Shown here piece after piece: positions 1 through 6,915 of a stretch of DNA of 32,436 nucleotides. Made by a program: the position numbers and the translations under genes. Source of the DNA: an uncultured Lachnospiraceae bacterium (GTDB taxonomy: Bacteria > Bacillota > Clostridia > Lachnospirales > Lachnospiraceae); contig CAKRMH010000024.1 of assembly GCA_934364805.1 (NCBI GenBank), positions 1 to 32,436 on the forward strand, read 5' to 3'. Position 1 is the first letter of the stretch. Each line of letters begins with the position of its first letter. The notes under the pieces are model-generated. The model saw only the letters and a program-made list of their open reading frames with translations. It did no database searches and had not been told where the DNA came from.

Positions 1-135
1 GATTGAGAGATATTTGATAATAAAATATAACAGTTATTAAATCCCTTGGAATATATGAAATCTCAATTCCAGTTTGTGAAACCAGAAGTTACACCTGGCA
101 GATAATTGTTATGATACGTAAAAGCATTATCATAA

Positions 136-315
136 TGCGTATATGGACTTTATTTTGTTCGGTTACAACTGACTCGGTTACGACCGAATAAAATTCGTCA
201 GGTAAAGCAAACCGGCTTGAAATGTTATAGATATGGCTTCTTTTCAAGAACCGGATTTACCTGCGAAGAGGAACAAAATCGTATATTGATTGAATTAAAG
301 GAACTGTATAAATAA
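136..315 (+). pseudogene. 3' remnant of an AAA-type ATPase gene (DUF234-like tail)
   Basis: A reading frame of 59 codons with no start codon runs from a stop at 133-135 to TAA at 313-315. Its end reads like the C-terminal tail of the bacterial/archaeal ATP-binding proteins that end in a nuclease-like domain: TGLKCYRYGFFSRTGF, then an acidic stretch and ELKELYK at the stop. The FSRTGF segment followed by an LxxLY ending is the part I recognise. The ATP-binding part is absent and the upstream sequence has in-frame stops, so this is a decayed 3' end and not a small gene. It could still be chance coding potential. Moderate to low confidence. Confidence 0.4.
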
Positions 316-396
316 GCTCATGTTAACATGCGTTGCTTGTAGCAACGGCTCTTTTGATCATAGAATGGAGTCATCAAAAACAAGGAGGCGCAGATT

Positions 397-906
397 ATGT
401 TGAATGAAAACATTAAAAATCTTAGAAAATCAAAAGGATTATCTCAGGAAGAACTTGCAATTAAATTAAATGTGGTAAGGCAGACTGTTTCTAAATGGGA
501 GAATGGTATATCGGTTCCGGATTCAAATATGCTGATTGCATTGGCAGACGAATTGGATACATCAGTAAGCGTATTACTCGGTGAAAATATACAAGAAGAT
601 GGATCAGATGATATAAAGTCAATTTCAGAAAAACTTCAGGTAATTAATCTACAGCTTGCGAAAAGAAGTATGGCAAAAATTAAAATGATTCGTTGGGGAC
701 TTGTTTTGGTATGTTCACTAATTGTAATTCTGTTTATTGGGCTGGTGGCTATAGATGGTTCCTATTTGAACTGGAATTATAATGATCCTGAATTAGCAGT
801 CGCGGGCACAATTCTGCACGGATTCGAGTTTTTGTTTGTAAGACTCGCCCCAATTGTTTTTATAGCTTCTATAGTTGGAATCGTAATGACATATAAGAAG
901 AGATAA
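397..906 (+). CDS. XRE-family transcriptional regulator with two C-terminal membrane segments
   Basis: The 169-aa protein starts at ATG 397 behind AGGAGG. Residues about 6-60 form a Cro/C1-type helix-turn-helix (IKNLRKSKGLSQEELA, then VVRQTVSKWENGISVPD). A linker of about 35 residues leads to a hydrophobic segment at about 98-120 (WGLVLVCSLIVILFIGLVAI) and a second at about 147-166, followed by KKR. This is the common Firmicutes layout of a membrane-anchored XRE regulator; such proteins usually control their own locus or sense envelope conditions, but nothing here shows the target. No partner gene follows. A hairpin (CGTTGC/GCAACG) and a CATGTTAACATG palindrome lie just upstream at about 323-352 and may be regulatory or terminate the ATPase remnant. 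Confidence 0.85.
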   Translation: MLNENIKNLRKSKGLSQEELAIKLNVVRQTVSKWENGISVPDSNMLIALADELDTSVSVLLGENIQEDGSDDIKSISEKLQVINLQLAKRSMAKIKMIRWGLVLVCSLIVILFIGLVAIDGSYLNWNYNDPELAVAGTILHGFEFLFVRLAPIVFIASIVGIVMTYKKR

Positions 907-1000
907 AATCAATTTGGATTAATTACAAGAAACAAAATCATATTATAATGATCAGGGAATCTTATACGTCAGTTATGCTGAACTGGGATTTATGGATTTT

Positions 1001-1251
1001 ACTGCTTAAATCTTTATTTTGTTGCTCTAAGCAGTATATATACTTTAAAATGAATGGAAAACCTGAACAAATACTGCTTGAAATTAAAAAAATGTTTTTT
1101 AACCAGTAAATATTCTTTCGAATTGTTAGAAGGTTTAAATAAATACTGCTTAAAATCAAAAAAAGTTTGTTTAAACAGTAGATATTATTTCTAACTGTTA
1201 GAAAGCCTGAACAAATACTGCTGGAAATTATAAAATGTCCTTTCAAGCAGT
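1001..1251. repeat. Four-copy 72-bp tandem repeat, each copy with a hairpin
   Basis: ACTGCT(T) occurs at 1001, 1073, 1145 and 1217, exactly 72 bp apart. The matching right arm (AAGCAGT or a degenerate CAGT) ends at 1035, 1107, 1179 and 1251, again exactly 72 bp apart. Each unit is thus a stem of about 7 bp enclosing an AT-rich interior, then a spacer containing GTTAGAA and CCTGAACAAAT-like words. Arms are best kept in the first and last copies. Because 72 is a multiple of three, the minus strand shows an open frame with a 24-residue repeat (NIYCLxxxF-type), but there is no ribosome binding site ahead of it. The stretch 907-1330 holds no other gene. Confidence 0.8.
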
Positions 1252-1330
1252 ATACATATAAGGCAATGATGAAAAACTGATGATTTGCGGAGATGGACTT
1301 TATGTGGTTCTGGTGGTTTATGTTCATATT

Positions 1331-2137
1331 TTAAGATGGAAGAACACTTCCGTGATCAACTTCACATACGCGGCACACCTCCTGTGTCCAGCGGTCGGCA
1401 TCGAGCAGTAATTCTTCATGCTGCAGATCAAATTCGCAGATCTCAGGATGGGAGAAATGCTTCAGATAGCGGCTGCGATATTTTTCTCCCATCTTTTTGG
1501 CGTAAAATACGTGGATCGTTGTGCCAGGAACCTCGATGTGTTCGCCAACAGGAGTATAAAGGTCGGTACAGAATTGATTTTTCATGGATTCTTTGGAGAT
1601 AAATGAAAAATCAATACCGCTGTTTAGCCCCATCATGTCCATGAACTTTTTGATATAATCAGAACTGTCGTTGCCTTCATTCATTTTCTTTTCAAACACT
1701 CTTTTTAAAAGAGTGCCGCCCTTTCCGGTGATAAGCGGATAAAATATGGGCATCATAATTGCTGTTTCGAGCTTTGCCATCCATTTTGAAGTCTGATCCA
1801 TGTCGCTGGAGCCAATGATCGCATGATCAATATGGATATTTTTCCGGCTTACAAGCAAAGAGACGAACGATCCGCCAAGAGAACAGCCATAAGCGGCAAA
1901 AAGATTGCCGTGTAACCGGTCTTTGATATAGGCTTCCACTTTCTGAACTTCATCCAATTCGGAGATAAAGGTGGTGTTCTCCGTCTCGTCAAATCCACTG
2001 TAGCTGACAACCAGCGTATAAAAATGTTTCTGGAGATTGTCCAGGACATGACCAAAATTGGTTTTCCAGTAACAACAGGTTCCTGGAAATAGCATGATGG
2101 ATGGTTTGTCTGCACTTCCAAATTCATATACCTTCAT
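1331..2137 (-). CDS. Alpha/beta hydrolase
   Basis: The 268-aa protein has the alpha/beta-hydrolase layout. An N-terminal strand and oxyanion region (SIMLFPGTCCYWKTNF) is followed by the nucleophile elbow AYGCSLGGS with Ser86 in G-x-S-x-G, and a C-terminal His in DLQHEELLLD. The acid is not certain. No signal peptide is seen, so it is cytoplasmic; the substrate is unknown (esterase, lipase or peptidase-like). The start ATG at 2137 follows AGGAG. A sigma-A-type promoter and a palindromic TTAGTT-N2-AACTAA site lie just upstream, suggesting control by a MarR/TetR-type repressor not in this window. It is convergent with no gene and stands alone. Confidence 0.8.
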   Translation of the reverse strand: MKVYEFGSADKPSIMLFPGTCCYWKTNFGHVLDNLQKHFYTLVVSYSGFDETENTTFISELDEVQKVEAYIKDRLHGNLFAAYGCSLGGSFVSLLVSRKNIHIDHAIIGSSDMDQTSKWMAKLETAIMMPIFYPLITGKGGTLLKRVFEKKMNEGNDSSDYIKKFMDMMGLNSGIDFSFISKESMKNQFCTDLYTPVGEHIEVPGTTIHVFYAKKMGEKYRSRYLKHFSHPEICEFDLQHEELLLDADRWTQEVCRVCEVDHGSVLPS

Positions 2138-2171
2138 AATAATCCAACTCCTTTGCCTTCATTCAAAACGA

Positions 2172-2219
2172 TTAGTTTTAACTAACTTAAATGGTAGCAT
2201 GACAGAGTGCGAAAGTCAA
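2172..2219 (-). promoter_or_regulatory. Promoter and palindromic operator of the alpha/beta hydrolase
   Basis: Read on the minus strand: -35 TTGACT (2214-2219), 17-nt spacer, -10 TACCAT (2191-2196). The palindrome TTAGTT-TT-AACTAA lies at 2172-2185, where transcription should begin. A repressor bound there would block the promoter. Confidence 0.55.
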
Positions 2220-2241
2220 ATGACACAAAATAGGCTAAAGG

Positions 2242-2270
2242 TTGTAGATTTTATATTTTTATGGTATATT
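2242..2270 (+). promoter_or_regulatory. Promoter of the coiled-coil membrane protein
   Basis: -35 TTGTAG (2242-2247), 17-nt spacer, -10 TATATT (2265-2270), about 105 nt before the chosen start codon. Confidence 0.45.
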
Positions 2271-2375
2271 TATCCTGTAAATCATAAAATGAAAAGCATC
2301 AATATTTAGAGAAGTTACAGTTATGTAGAGCATCCACACTACGTATTGATACGAAAGAAAATGGAGAATACAACA

Positions 2376-3521
2376 ATGGGCGAAGAACAAACAGCAGGTT
2401 CAAAGAAGAAGGCGGATTTTTCCGGTGTCCAGATCATTTTTTCGGCAATAGCATTAGCAGTTCTGTTTATATTAGAATTATATGTAATGCTCAATTTCCC
2501 GACAGATTACAGAATGCTTGGAATATTTGGCGTTCTGATGCTGGCTGCATTATATCTTCTGATCATTTCTATTCAGAAGAAGATGTATCAGAAGGAAACA
2601 CGTATGCAGGAGCAGTATGATCTGCTTCTCAGATCCGAGAAGGCATCTTATCTGATGTTAAAGAAGACATACGAGATGATGGAAAAAAGGATGGGGCAGA
2701 TGGAGCAGACAGCATCTGTTCCGGCAGATAACATCATCAATGCTCAGAAAGCGATCGCAAAGGTGACGATCAACCGCAACCGTGAGAATGCAGAGGCACT
2801 GCTGAATTCCAATGATCAGGTTATGGATATGTTAGAGGCATTTCAGGAGAAGTTCCATGCGAATAATGAAGCTTTGATGAATAACCAGAAGACGTTGATC
2901 GATCAGAATAATCAGGATATTTTGTCCAAGCAGCAGGAACTGCTTTCTAATATCAGTGAGCTGGATGAATACCTGAAATCCGGAAAGATCCAGGATGATC
3001 TGAAATCCCAGCTGGAGAGGACGATCGAAGAATCAATCCGGGAAGCTGCGTCTTATCAGGCAGAGAAGATTGCTTCTGAGGTTAAGACAGAGGCAGCATC
3101 TGCAGCGAAAGAAGCTGTGAAAACGAAAGCTCAGGCAGCACCGGCTGTCGAGGAAGAAGTTCTTGAGCCGGAATCTGTAGTTCAGTCGGAAGTCGCTGAG
3201 GAAACTCCAATTGTAGAAGAAGTTGTAGAGCCAGCTGTCGAGGAGGCTTCAATTGTAGAAGAGACCGTAGAGCCGGTTGTCGAGGAGGCTCCAATTGTAG
3301 AAGAGGCCGTAGAGCCGGTTGTCGAGGAGACTCCAATTGTAGAAGAGGACGTAGAGCCGGTTGTCGAGGAGACTCCAATTGTGGAAGAAGCCGTAGAACC
3401 GGCTGCGGAGGAGACTGTGGTTGAAGCGGAACCGGTAAATGACACACCGGCGCCGGATCTGTCAGATCCAAACCGGATGATGACACCGGAAGAGATCGCA
3501 GCATTGATTGCGAATATGTAG
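2376..3521 (+). CDS. Two-TM coiled-coil protein with Val/Glu/Pro repeats and a conserved C-terminal tail motif
   Basis: I choose ATG 2376 (381 aa) because GGAG lies 9 nt upstream; ATG 2361 and TTG 2346 are in frame but have poor sites. Near the N terminus are two membrane segments (VQIIFSAIALAVLFILELYV and FGVLMLAALYLLIISI). A long Gln/Glu/Lys-rich coiled coil of about 180 residues follows. Then come about six degenerate copies of a 14-residue unit VEEAPIVEEAVEPV (DNA about 3185-3420), and the tail DLSDPNRMMTPEEIAALIAN-M. The tail resembles the short amphipathic helix LSQxEIDALL at the N terminus of FliM/FliY, which binds partner proteins. Function is unknown; a membrane-tethered scaffold is an inference. 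Repeat number may vary between strains. Confidence 0.75.
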   Translation: MGEEQTAGSKKKADFSGVQIIFSAIALAVLFILELYVMLNFPTDYRMLGIFGVLMLAALYLLIISIQKKMYQKETRMQEQYDLLLRSEKASYLMLKKTYEMMEKRMGQMEQTASVPADNIINAQKAIAKVTINRNRENAEALLNSNDQVMDMLEAFQEKFHANNEALMNNQKTLIDQNNQDILSKQQELLSNISELDEYLKSGKIQDDLKSQLERTIEESIREAASYQAEKIASEVKTEAASAAKEAVKTKAQAAPAVEEEVLEPESVVQSEVAEETPIVEEVVEPAVEEASIVEETVEPVVEEAPIVEEAVEPVVEETPIVEEDVEPVVEETPIVEEAVEPAAEETVVEAEPVNDTPAPDLSDPNRMMTPEEIAALIANM

Positions 3522-3541
3522 TTGAAAAAGAATAGAATAAT

Positions 3542-3585
3542 AAAAGGCGTGTGAAAATGAAATATCATTTTTTACACGCCTTTTT
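3542..3585. terminator. Bidirectional intrinsic terminator between the coiled-coil gene and pepT
   Basis: The stem GGCGTGTGAAAATGA (3546-3560) pairs with TCATTTTTTACACGCC (3565-3580), with A residues before and TTTTT after. It lies between convergent genes and can serve both. Confidence 0.9.
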
Positions 3586-3607
3586 GTGCGATTCAGTATG
3601 AAAAAGA

Positions 3608-4831
3608 TTATTCCGCAAGAACCGGGTCAGAAGCGATCGCTTTGATGATACGTACCGCAGTTTCCATGCCTTCTACACTGATATGTTCAAAAGGACCATG
3701 GAATCCATAGCCGCCGGTTCCGAGGTTTGGACAAGGGAGTCCCATAAAGGAAAGCCGTGCTCCGTCTGTGCCGCCGCGGACAGGGCGGGAGAGTGGCTCA
3801 AGTCCGACCGAAGCGATCGCTTTGCGGGCAAGTTCGATCACATAGAAGTTGTTCTCGATGACGGATAACATATTTTCATAGGAATGGGTAATTGTCAGGG
3901 AAACAGTGCCTTCGCCATACATCCGGTTAAAATCCTGTTCCAGGGAACGCAGGAAGCTAAGACGCTCTTCAAAACGTTTTTTATCATGATCACGTACAAT
4001 ATAAGATAACTTTGCCTCTGCAACATCGCCGGACATATCGCAGAGATGATAGAAGCCCTCACGGCCTTCGGTATGGGATGGTGTTTCATCTTTCGGGAGT
4101 TTTCCGGCGATCTCGCATGCAATGAGAGCAGCATTGACCATGATATCCTTGGCTTCGCCCGGATGAACGTTCACGCCTTTTACGACAAAATCAGCACTTG
4201 CGGCATTGAAGTTTTCATATGCAACTTCACCTTCATAATCACCGTCAACCGTGTATGCAAAATCTGCTTTAAAATAATCCAGATCAAAAAGGTCCGCGCC
4301 GGCGCCAACTTCCTCATCCGGTGTGATTCCAACCCAGATATCGCCGTGCGGAGTTCCATCCTGGATCAGCTGTTCCACAGCGGTAAGAATCTCGGCAACA
4401 CCGGCTTTGTCGTCAGCACCGAGCAGCGTTGTGCCGTCAGTGGTGATCAGAGTTCTTCCTTTTAAAGTTTTTAATGTAGGGAAATCAGATACTTTAAGGA
4501 CTGCACCGGAACCTTTTAACAGTACATCGCCGCCGTCATAATCCGGGATGATCTGAGGCTTGACATTTTCTCCGGTAAAATCAGGTGCGGTGTCCATGTG
4601 CGCAATAAAGCCGATCGCTTTTGCTTTTTCCATGCCAGGAGTGGCTGGGAGAAGTCCATAGACATAGCAGTGTTCGGTCAGTGTGACGTTTGAGAGTCCG
4701 AGTTCTTTTAATTCTTTCTCCAGTTCGCGTCCGAGGGTGAATTCACGGTCGCTGCTTGGAATTTTGCTGCATCCTTCATCGGAGGTTGTCCAGTAGGATA
4801 CATATTTTAATAATCTTTCTTCAACTTTCAT
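3608..4831 (-). CDS. pepT: Peptidase T (tripeptide aminopeptidase, M20 family)
   Basis: The 407-aa protein has the normal PepT length and the M20 two-zinc signature. HMDTAPD carries ligand His78 and Asp80, LGADDKAG carries the bridging Asp140, PDEEVG carries the catalytic Glu173 and ligand Glu174, followed by DGDYEG and the C-terminal His ligand in GPFEHIS. The lid/dimerisation domain sits between (VHPGEAKDIMVNAA). The enzyme is cytosolic and removes the N-terminal residue from tripeptides, feeding amino-acid recycling. It is monocistronic, facing the preceding gene across a shared terminator. The ribosome binding site before ATG 4831 is weak. Confidence 0.95.
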   Translation of the reverse strand: MKVEERLLKYVSYWTTSDEGCSKIPSSDREFTLGRELEKELKELGLSNVTLTEHCYVYGLLPATPGMEKAKAIGFIAHMDTAPDFTGENVKPQIIPDYDGGDVLLKGSGAVLKVSDFPTLKTLKGRTLITTDGTTLLGADDKAGVAEILTAVEQLIQDGTPHGDIWVGITPDEEVGAGADLFDLDYFKADFAYTVDGDYEGEVAYENFNAASADFVVKGVNVHPGEAKDIMVNAALIACEIAGKLPKDETPSHTEGREGFYHLCDMSGDVAEAKLSYIVRDHDKKRFEERLSFLRSLEQDFNRMYGEGTVSLTITHSYENMLSVIENNFYVIELARKAIASVGLEPLSRPVRGGTDGARLSFMGLPCPNLGTGGYGFHGPFEHISVEGMETAVRIIKAIASDPVLAE

Positions 4832-4938
4832 AGTGTTTCTCAGGTATCAGGATGATATCTGCTCCTTTCTTTCATAATAAATATAGGCAATGTGAAACTT
4901 AAAATGGATAAAGCCCTGTAAACAGGACGGTGTTAAGT

Positions 4939-4967
4939 TTGACAAAAATGTAGGTGTACCATATAAT
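4939..4967 (+). promoter_or_regulatory. Promoter of the antitoxin RNA
   Basis: Consensus -35 TTGACA (4939-4944), 17-nt spacer, consensus -10 TATAAT (4962-4967). No open reading frame follows. The -10 and the next 20 nt match those of the opposing toxin promoter. Confidence 0.8.
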
Positions 4968-4973
4968 ATACTT

Positions 4974-5090
4974 AACGAGGCAGCCGGAAGGTGAGTGCGC
5001 TTCACCCGACCCGGCGAATTTAATACTAAGTTATCAAGAGATAGCCGTTCCTAAACTTTGACGAGAGCAGGACGGCTATTTCTTATGTTT
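4974..5090 (+). ncRNA. Candidate type I antitoxin RNA (RatA-like position)
   Basis: A perfect promoter drives a transcript with no start codon or usable frame. It begins near 4974. A 5' structured part has GCCGG pairing with CCGGC around GGTGA/TCACC (about 4983-5015). It ends in a 12-bp stem (5039-5050 with 5070-5081) followed by a T-rich run. The 3' end runs into the stop codon and last codons of the opposing toxin gene, so the two RNAs are complementary at their 3' ends, as in txpA/RatA of Bacillus. The boundaries are inferred. Confidence 0.65.
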
Positions 5091-5165
5091 TCTGTTGGTA
5101 TCTATGTAAGTCCGTATTGTCACCAGCATGATGACAAAAGTAAATAGGTCATTCCATGAAACCAT
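5076..5165 (-). CDS. Holin-like type I toxin peptide
   Basis: The 29-residue peptide begins MVSWNDLFTFVIMLVTIRTY and ends with a charged tail NRKHKK: one hydrophobic helix plus a basic end. It matches the putative holin-like (TxpA/BsrG type) membrane toxins that are frequent in Firmicutes. I choose ATG 5165 because AAAGG lies about 9 nt upstream; the in-frame ATG at 5174 overlaps that site. The toxin would insert in the cell membrane when its mRNA escapes the antitoxin RNA. Its stop codon lies inside the terminator stem of the convergent RNA. The frame extends upstream to 5279 but only as untranslated leader. Confidence 0.75.
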   Translation of the reverse strand: MVSWNDLFTFVIMLVTIRTYIDTNRKHKK

Positions 5166-5232
5166 AATAATCATCCTTTCCGTAAGGCTCGGATCAGATG
5201 AGAACACGTCATCCAGCTGCCTGGGTAAGTAT

Positions 5233-5260
5233 ATTATATTAAGTGTTTTGATTTTGTCAA
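5233..5260 (-). promoter_or_regulatory. Promoter of the toxin mRNA
   Basis: On the minus strand: -35 TTGACA (5255-5260), 16-nt spacer, -10 TATAAT (5233-5238). The predicted start near 5226 gives a leader of about 60 nt before the toxin ATG. Confidence 0.75.
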
Positions 5261-5433
5261 TACGATTTTGAAGCAACAAATCGCTTGTTAAATGAGGATT
5301 TAGTGAACCAGGAAGTGTAACGTAACTACCATTTCATATCATACACGGTTTGCCGGAAAATGAAATAGAAAAAATTATGAAATACATATAAAATACATGT
5401 AAATAAAAAAATTGAAAAAATTAAAAAAAAGAC

Positions 5434-5462
5434 TTGCATTTATAAAATCTATCATATATAAT
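5434..5462 (+). promoter_or_regulatory. Promoter of tRNA-Lys
   Basis: -35 TTGCAT (5434-5439), 17-nt spacer, -10 TATAAT (5457-5462), 27 nt ahead of the mature tRNA. The region 5280-5433 is AT-rich and shows nothing else. Confidence 0.7.
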
Positions 5463-5488
5463 AAATCGTGCACTGAGATGCAACGTAT

Positions 5489-5561
5489 GCGCCACTAGCT
5501 CAGCTGGCAGAGCACCTGACTCTTAATCAGGGTGTCCAGGGTTCGAACCCCTGGTGGCGCA
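5489..5561 (+). tRNA. tRNA-Lys (anticodon CTT)
   Basis: A full cloverleaf: acceptor arms GCGCCAC/GTGGCGC with discriminator A, D arm with AGCTCAGCTGGCAGAGC, anticodon stem CCTGA/TCAGG around CTCTTAA (anticodon CTT), and T arm CCAGGGTTCGAACCCCTGG. CCA is not encoded. The gene stays intact although its 3' half (from 5519) is the left attachment site of the prophage; by the geometry of integration, the 3' part after the crossover and its terminator are phage-borne. Confidence 0.97.
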
Positions 5562-5646
5562 CTTGACTAAACATTTTAATATAGATAAAAATTGCGAAAA
5601 GACCTTTGACGAACATAGCGATTCGTTGAGGGTTTTTTATTTTGTA
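5519..5646. repeat. Left attachment site (attL) with duplicated tRNA terminator
   Basis: Bases 5519-5563 (45 bp, tRNA-Lys anticodon loop to 3' end plus CT) are identical to 14902-14946. After a 10-nt divergent gap, 5574-5646 (73 bp) are identical to 14958-15030. The first block is the likely integrase core. The second holds the tRNA terminator. Confidence 0.9.
5597..5638 (+). terminator. Terminator of tRNA-Lys (attL copy)
   Basis: A 17-bp stem (5597-5613 with 5622-5638, four G-U pairs) with an 8-nt loop CATAGCGA, ending in a T run. The same structure recurs at 14981-15022 beyond attR. Confidence 0.8.
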
Positions 5647-5708
5647 TCTCAGAGAGCAGCTGCAGCATTCCGGATCAGAAGAGCAGCTGCAAAAATTTGA
5701 GATACAAA
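5641..5708. other. Long imperfect hairpin at the prophage left end
   Basis: TTTGTATCTCA (5641-5651) pairs with TGAGATACAAA (5698-5708). Inside, two copies of the self-complementary GCAGCTGC (5656-5663 and 5683-5690) can pair with each other. No T run follows on either strand, so a plain intrinsic terminator is not clear. It lies downstream of the leftward phage genes. Confidence 0.6.
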
Positions 5709-5711
5709 AAA

Positions 5712-5870
5712 TTAAATATGCAATATTTTTACCTCACCAGATAAAGCCTTATTCAATAAAACAAAGACAGAACAAGATTTAGGCGAATCAGAGTGATAGT
5801 ATATATACCCAGTAGAACGATCAATAACAATGTACTCATCAAGTAAAACAGTATAATTTTCCTCATTCAT
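5712..5870 (-). CDS. 52-aa protein coupled to the integrase gene
   Basis: The frame starts at ATG 5870 behind GGAGGGATTGA and ends at TAA 5712. It begins MNEENYTVLLDEYIVIDRST and ends GEVKILHI; it is soluble, acidic at the start, and has one Cys. The ribosome binding site overlaps the stop codon of the integrase, which points to translational coupling. I do not recognise a family. Position beside int and att makes a recombination directionality factor one possibility, but it lacks the usual basic helix-turn-helix of excisionases. It is the last leftward gene of the prophage. Confidence 0.65.
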   Translation of the reverse strand: MNEENYTVLLDEYIVIDRSTGYIYYHSDSPKSCSVFVLLNKALSGEVKILHI

Positions 5871-5880
5871 TCAATCCCTC

Positions 5881-6798
5881 CTAATACCCGGCCTTAAAAA
5901 AAGCCGGATCCAATTTATAAATATCACTATGCAGCATTTTTACTTCCTGAGCTAAATGCAAATACATCTTAGTCGTAGCATAGTCACTATGACCAAGCAT
6001 AAGTCTTAAATATTCCATATTCCCACCACCAACTATAAAACTGGTAGCAAAAGTATGTCTAAGTAAATGCGGATGCACACGATCAATACCACTTGATTTC
6101 TTGATCCGGGCAAAAAGCTGCTTAATCACATTATCATTAATAGGTTTATCAGATCCGACCTGAGCAAAAAAGAAAATATCTTCGTTTGGATCGTAGCAGC
6201 GAAACTTAATAAGATAATGCAAAAGTAATTTTTTCAGTTTCGGACAAAGAAATATTGTACGATATTTAGAGCCTTTACCCTTAATAGTAATATAGTTATT
6301 AGCAAAACTGATATTGCTGGTACGCAAAGTAACAACATCATTAGACCGGAAACCTGCGTCAAGCATTAAATGCATAATACACAAATTCCGCAATCCGGAT
6401 TCCGTCTTATTCGAAAAAAGACTATCCAAAAGATCTACTTCTGCATTACTAAGAGGAATCACAGGAGAACTATCATCTTTCAAGAACTTTATCTTCCTTA
6501 GACAGTCCGGATCAGAATACCCCTCGTCAATACAGTAATTTAAAAAAACTTTTGTAGCACGAAAATAGGTATTAATCGTAGTATTTTTACAACCAGAAGC
6601 ACGAAGCAGCGTTAAATAACCAAGAACAAGATCACGAGTAACAGCCTGCATATCAATCTGATCAGGTGCAAGCTCCAGCTGATCAGACAAATAAGCCGAA
6701 AATTTTGGAATATTATCCCGATAATAAAGCAATGACTTAGGGGAACAATATGATTCACGGTCAACCAAAAACAAATTATAAGCATTTTCTAATACCAT
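5881..6798 (-). CDS. Tyrosine recombinase / phage integrase
   Basis: The 305-aa protein has an N-terminal SAM-like core-binding domain (about 1-105) and a catalytic domain. Catalytic residues are visible: Arg151 in LDAGFRSNDV, a Lys in KGKGSKYR (174-178), His244 and Arg247 in HPHLLRHTFA, His270 in LGHSDYATT and nucleophile Tyr279. The length is that of XerC/D-like integrases. The start ATG 6798 follows AAAGGAG. It sits next to attL in tRNA-Lys, the usual place for the enzyme that integrates the element. Many inoviruses use host XerCD; an own tyrosine integrase with a tRNA target is the alternative strategy. Confidence 0.95.
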   Translation of the reverse strand: MVLENAYNLFLVDRESYCSPKSLLYYRDNIPKFSAYLSDQLELAPDQIDMQAVTRDLVLGYLTLLRASGCKNTTINTYFRATKVFLNYCIDEGYSDPDCLRKIKFLKDDSSPVIPLSNAEVDLLDSLFSNKTESGLRNLCIMHLMLDAGFRSNDVVTLRTSNISFANNYITIKGKGSKYRTIFLCPKLKKLLLHYLIKFRCYDPNEDIFFFAQVGSDKPINDNVIKQLFARIKKSSGIDRVHPHLLRHTFATSFIVGGGNMEYLRLMLGHSDYATTKMYLHLAQEVKMLHSDIYKLDPAFFKAGY

Positions 6799-6915
6799 AA
6801 ATAATCTCCTTTGTAATACAAATTTGAAGGAGACCAGGAAAGCTGAAGGTAATTTTGTAATACACGTTTATTTTTTCTTTATTTGCATTTTTTCTTTTTT
6901 CATGTTATAACAAAA

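Noticed and set aside
1001..1251. CRISPR array
   Set aside because: The units are 72 bp, diverged along their full length, with no short identical repeat alternating with unique spacers and no cas gene nearby.
962..1327. 121-aa minus-strand frame with a 24-residue repeat
   Set aside because: It only reflects the 72-bp repeat. There is no ribosome binding site before its ATG and the product is a low-complexity Ile/Leu/Ser string. Kept as a possibility in the repeat finding.
3082..3568. Two overlapping minus-strand frames of 128 and 140 aa
   Set aside because: Both are shadows of the GC-rich Val/Glu/Pro repeats of the plus-strand gene; their composition (Leu/Pro/Gln, Ser/Thr) mirrors the repeat.
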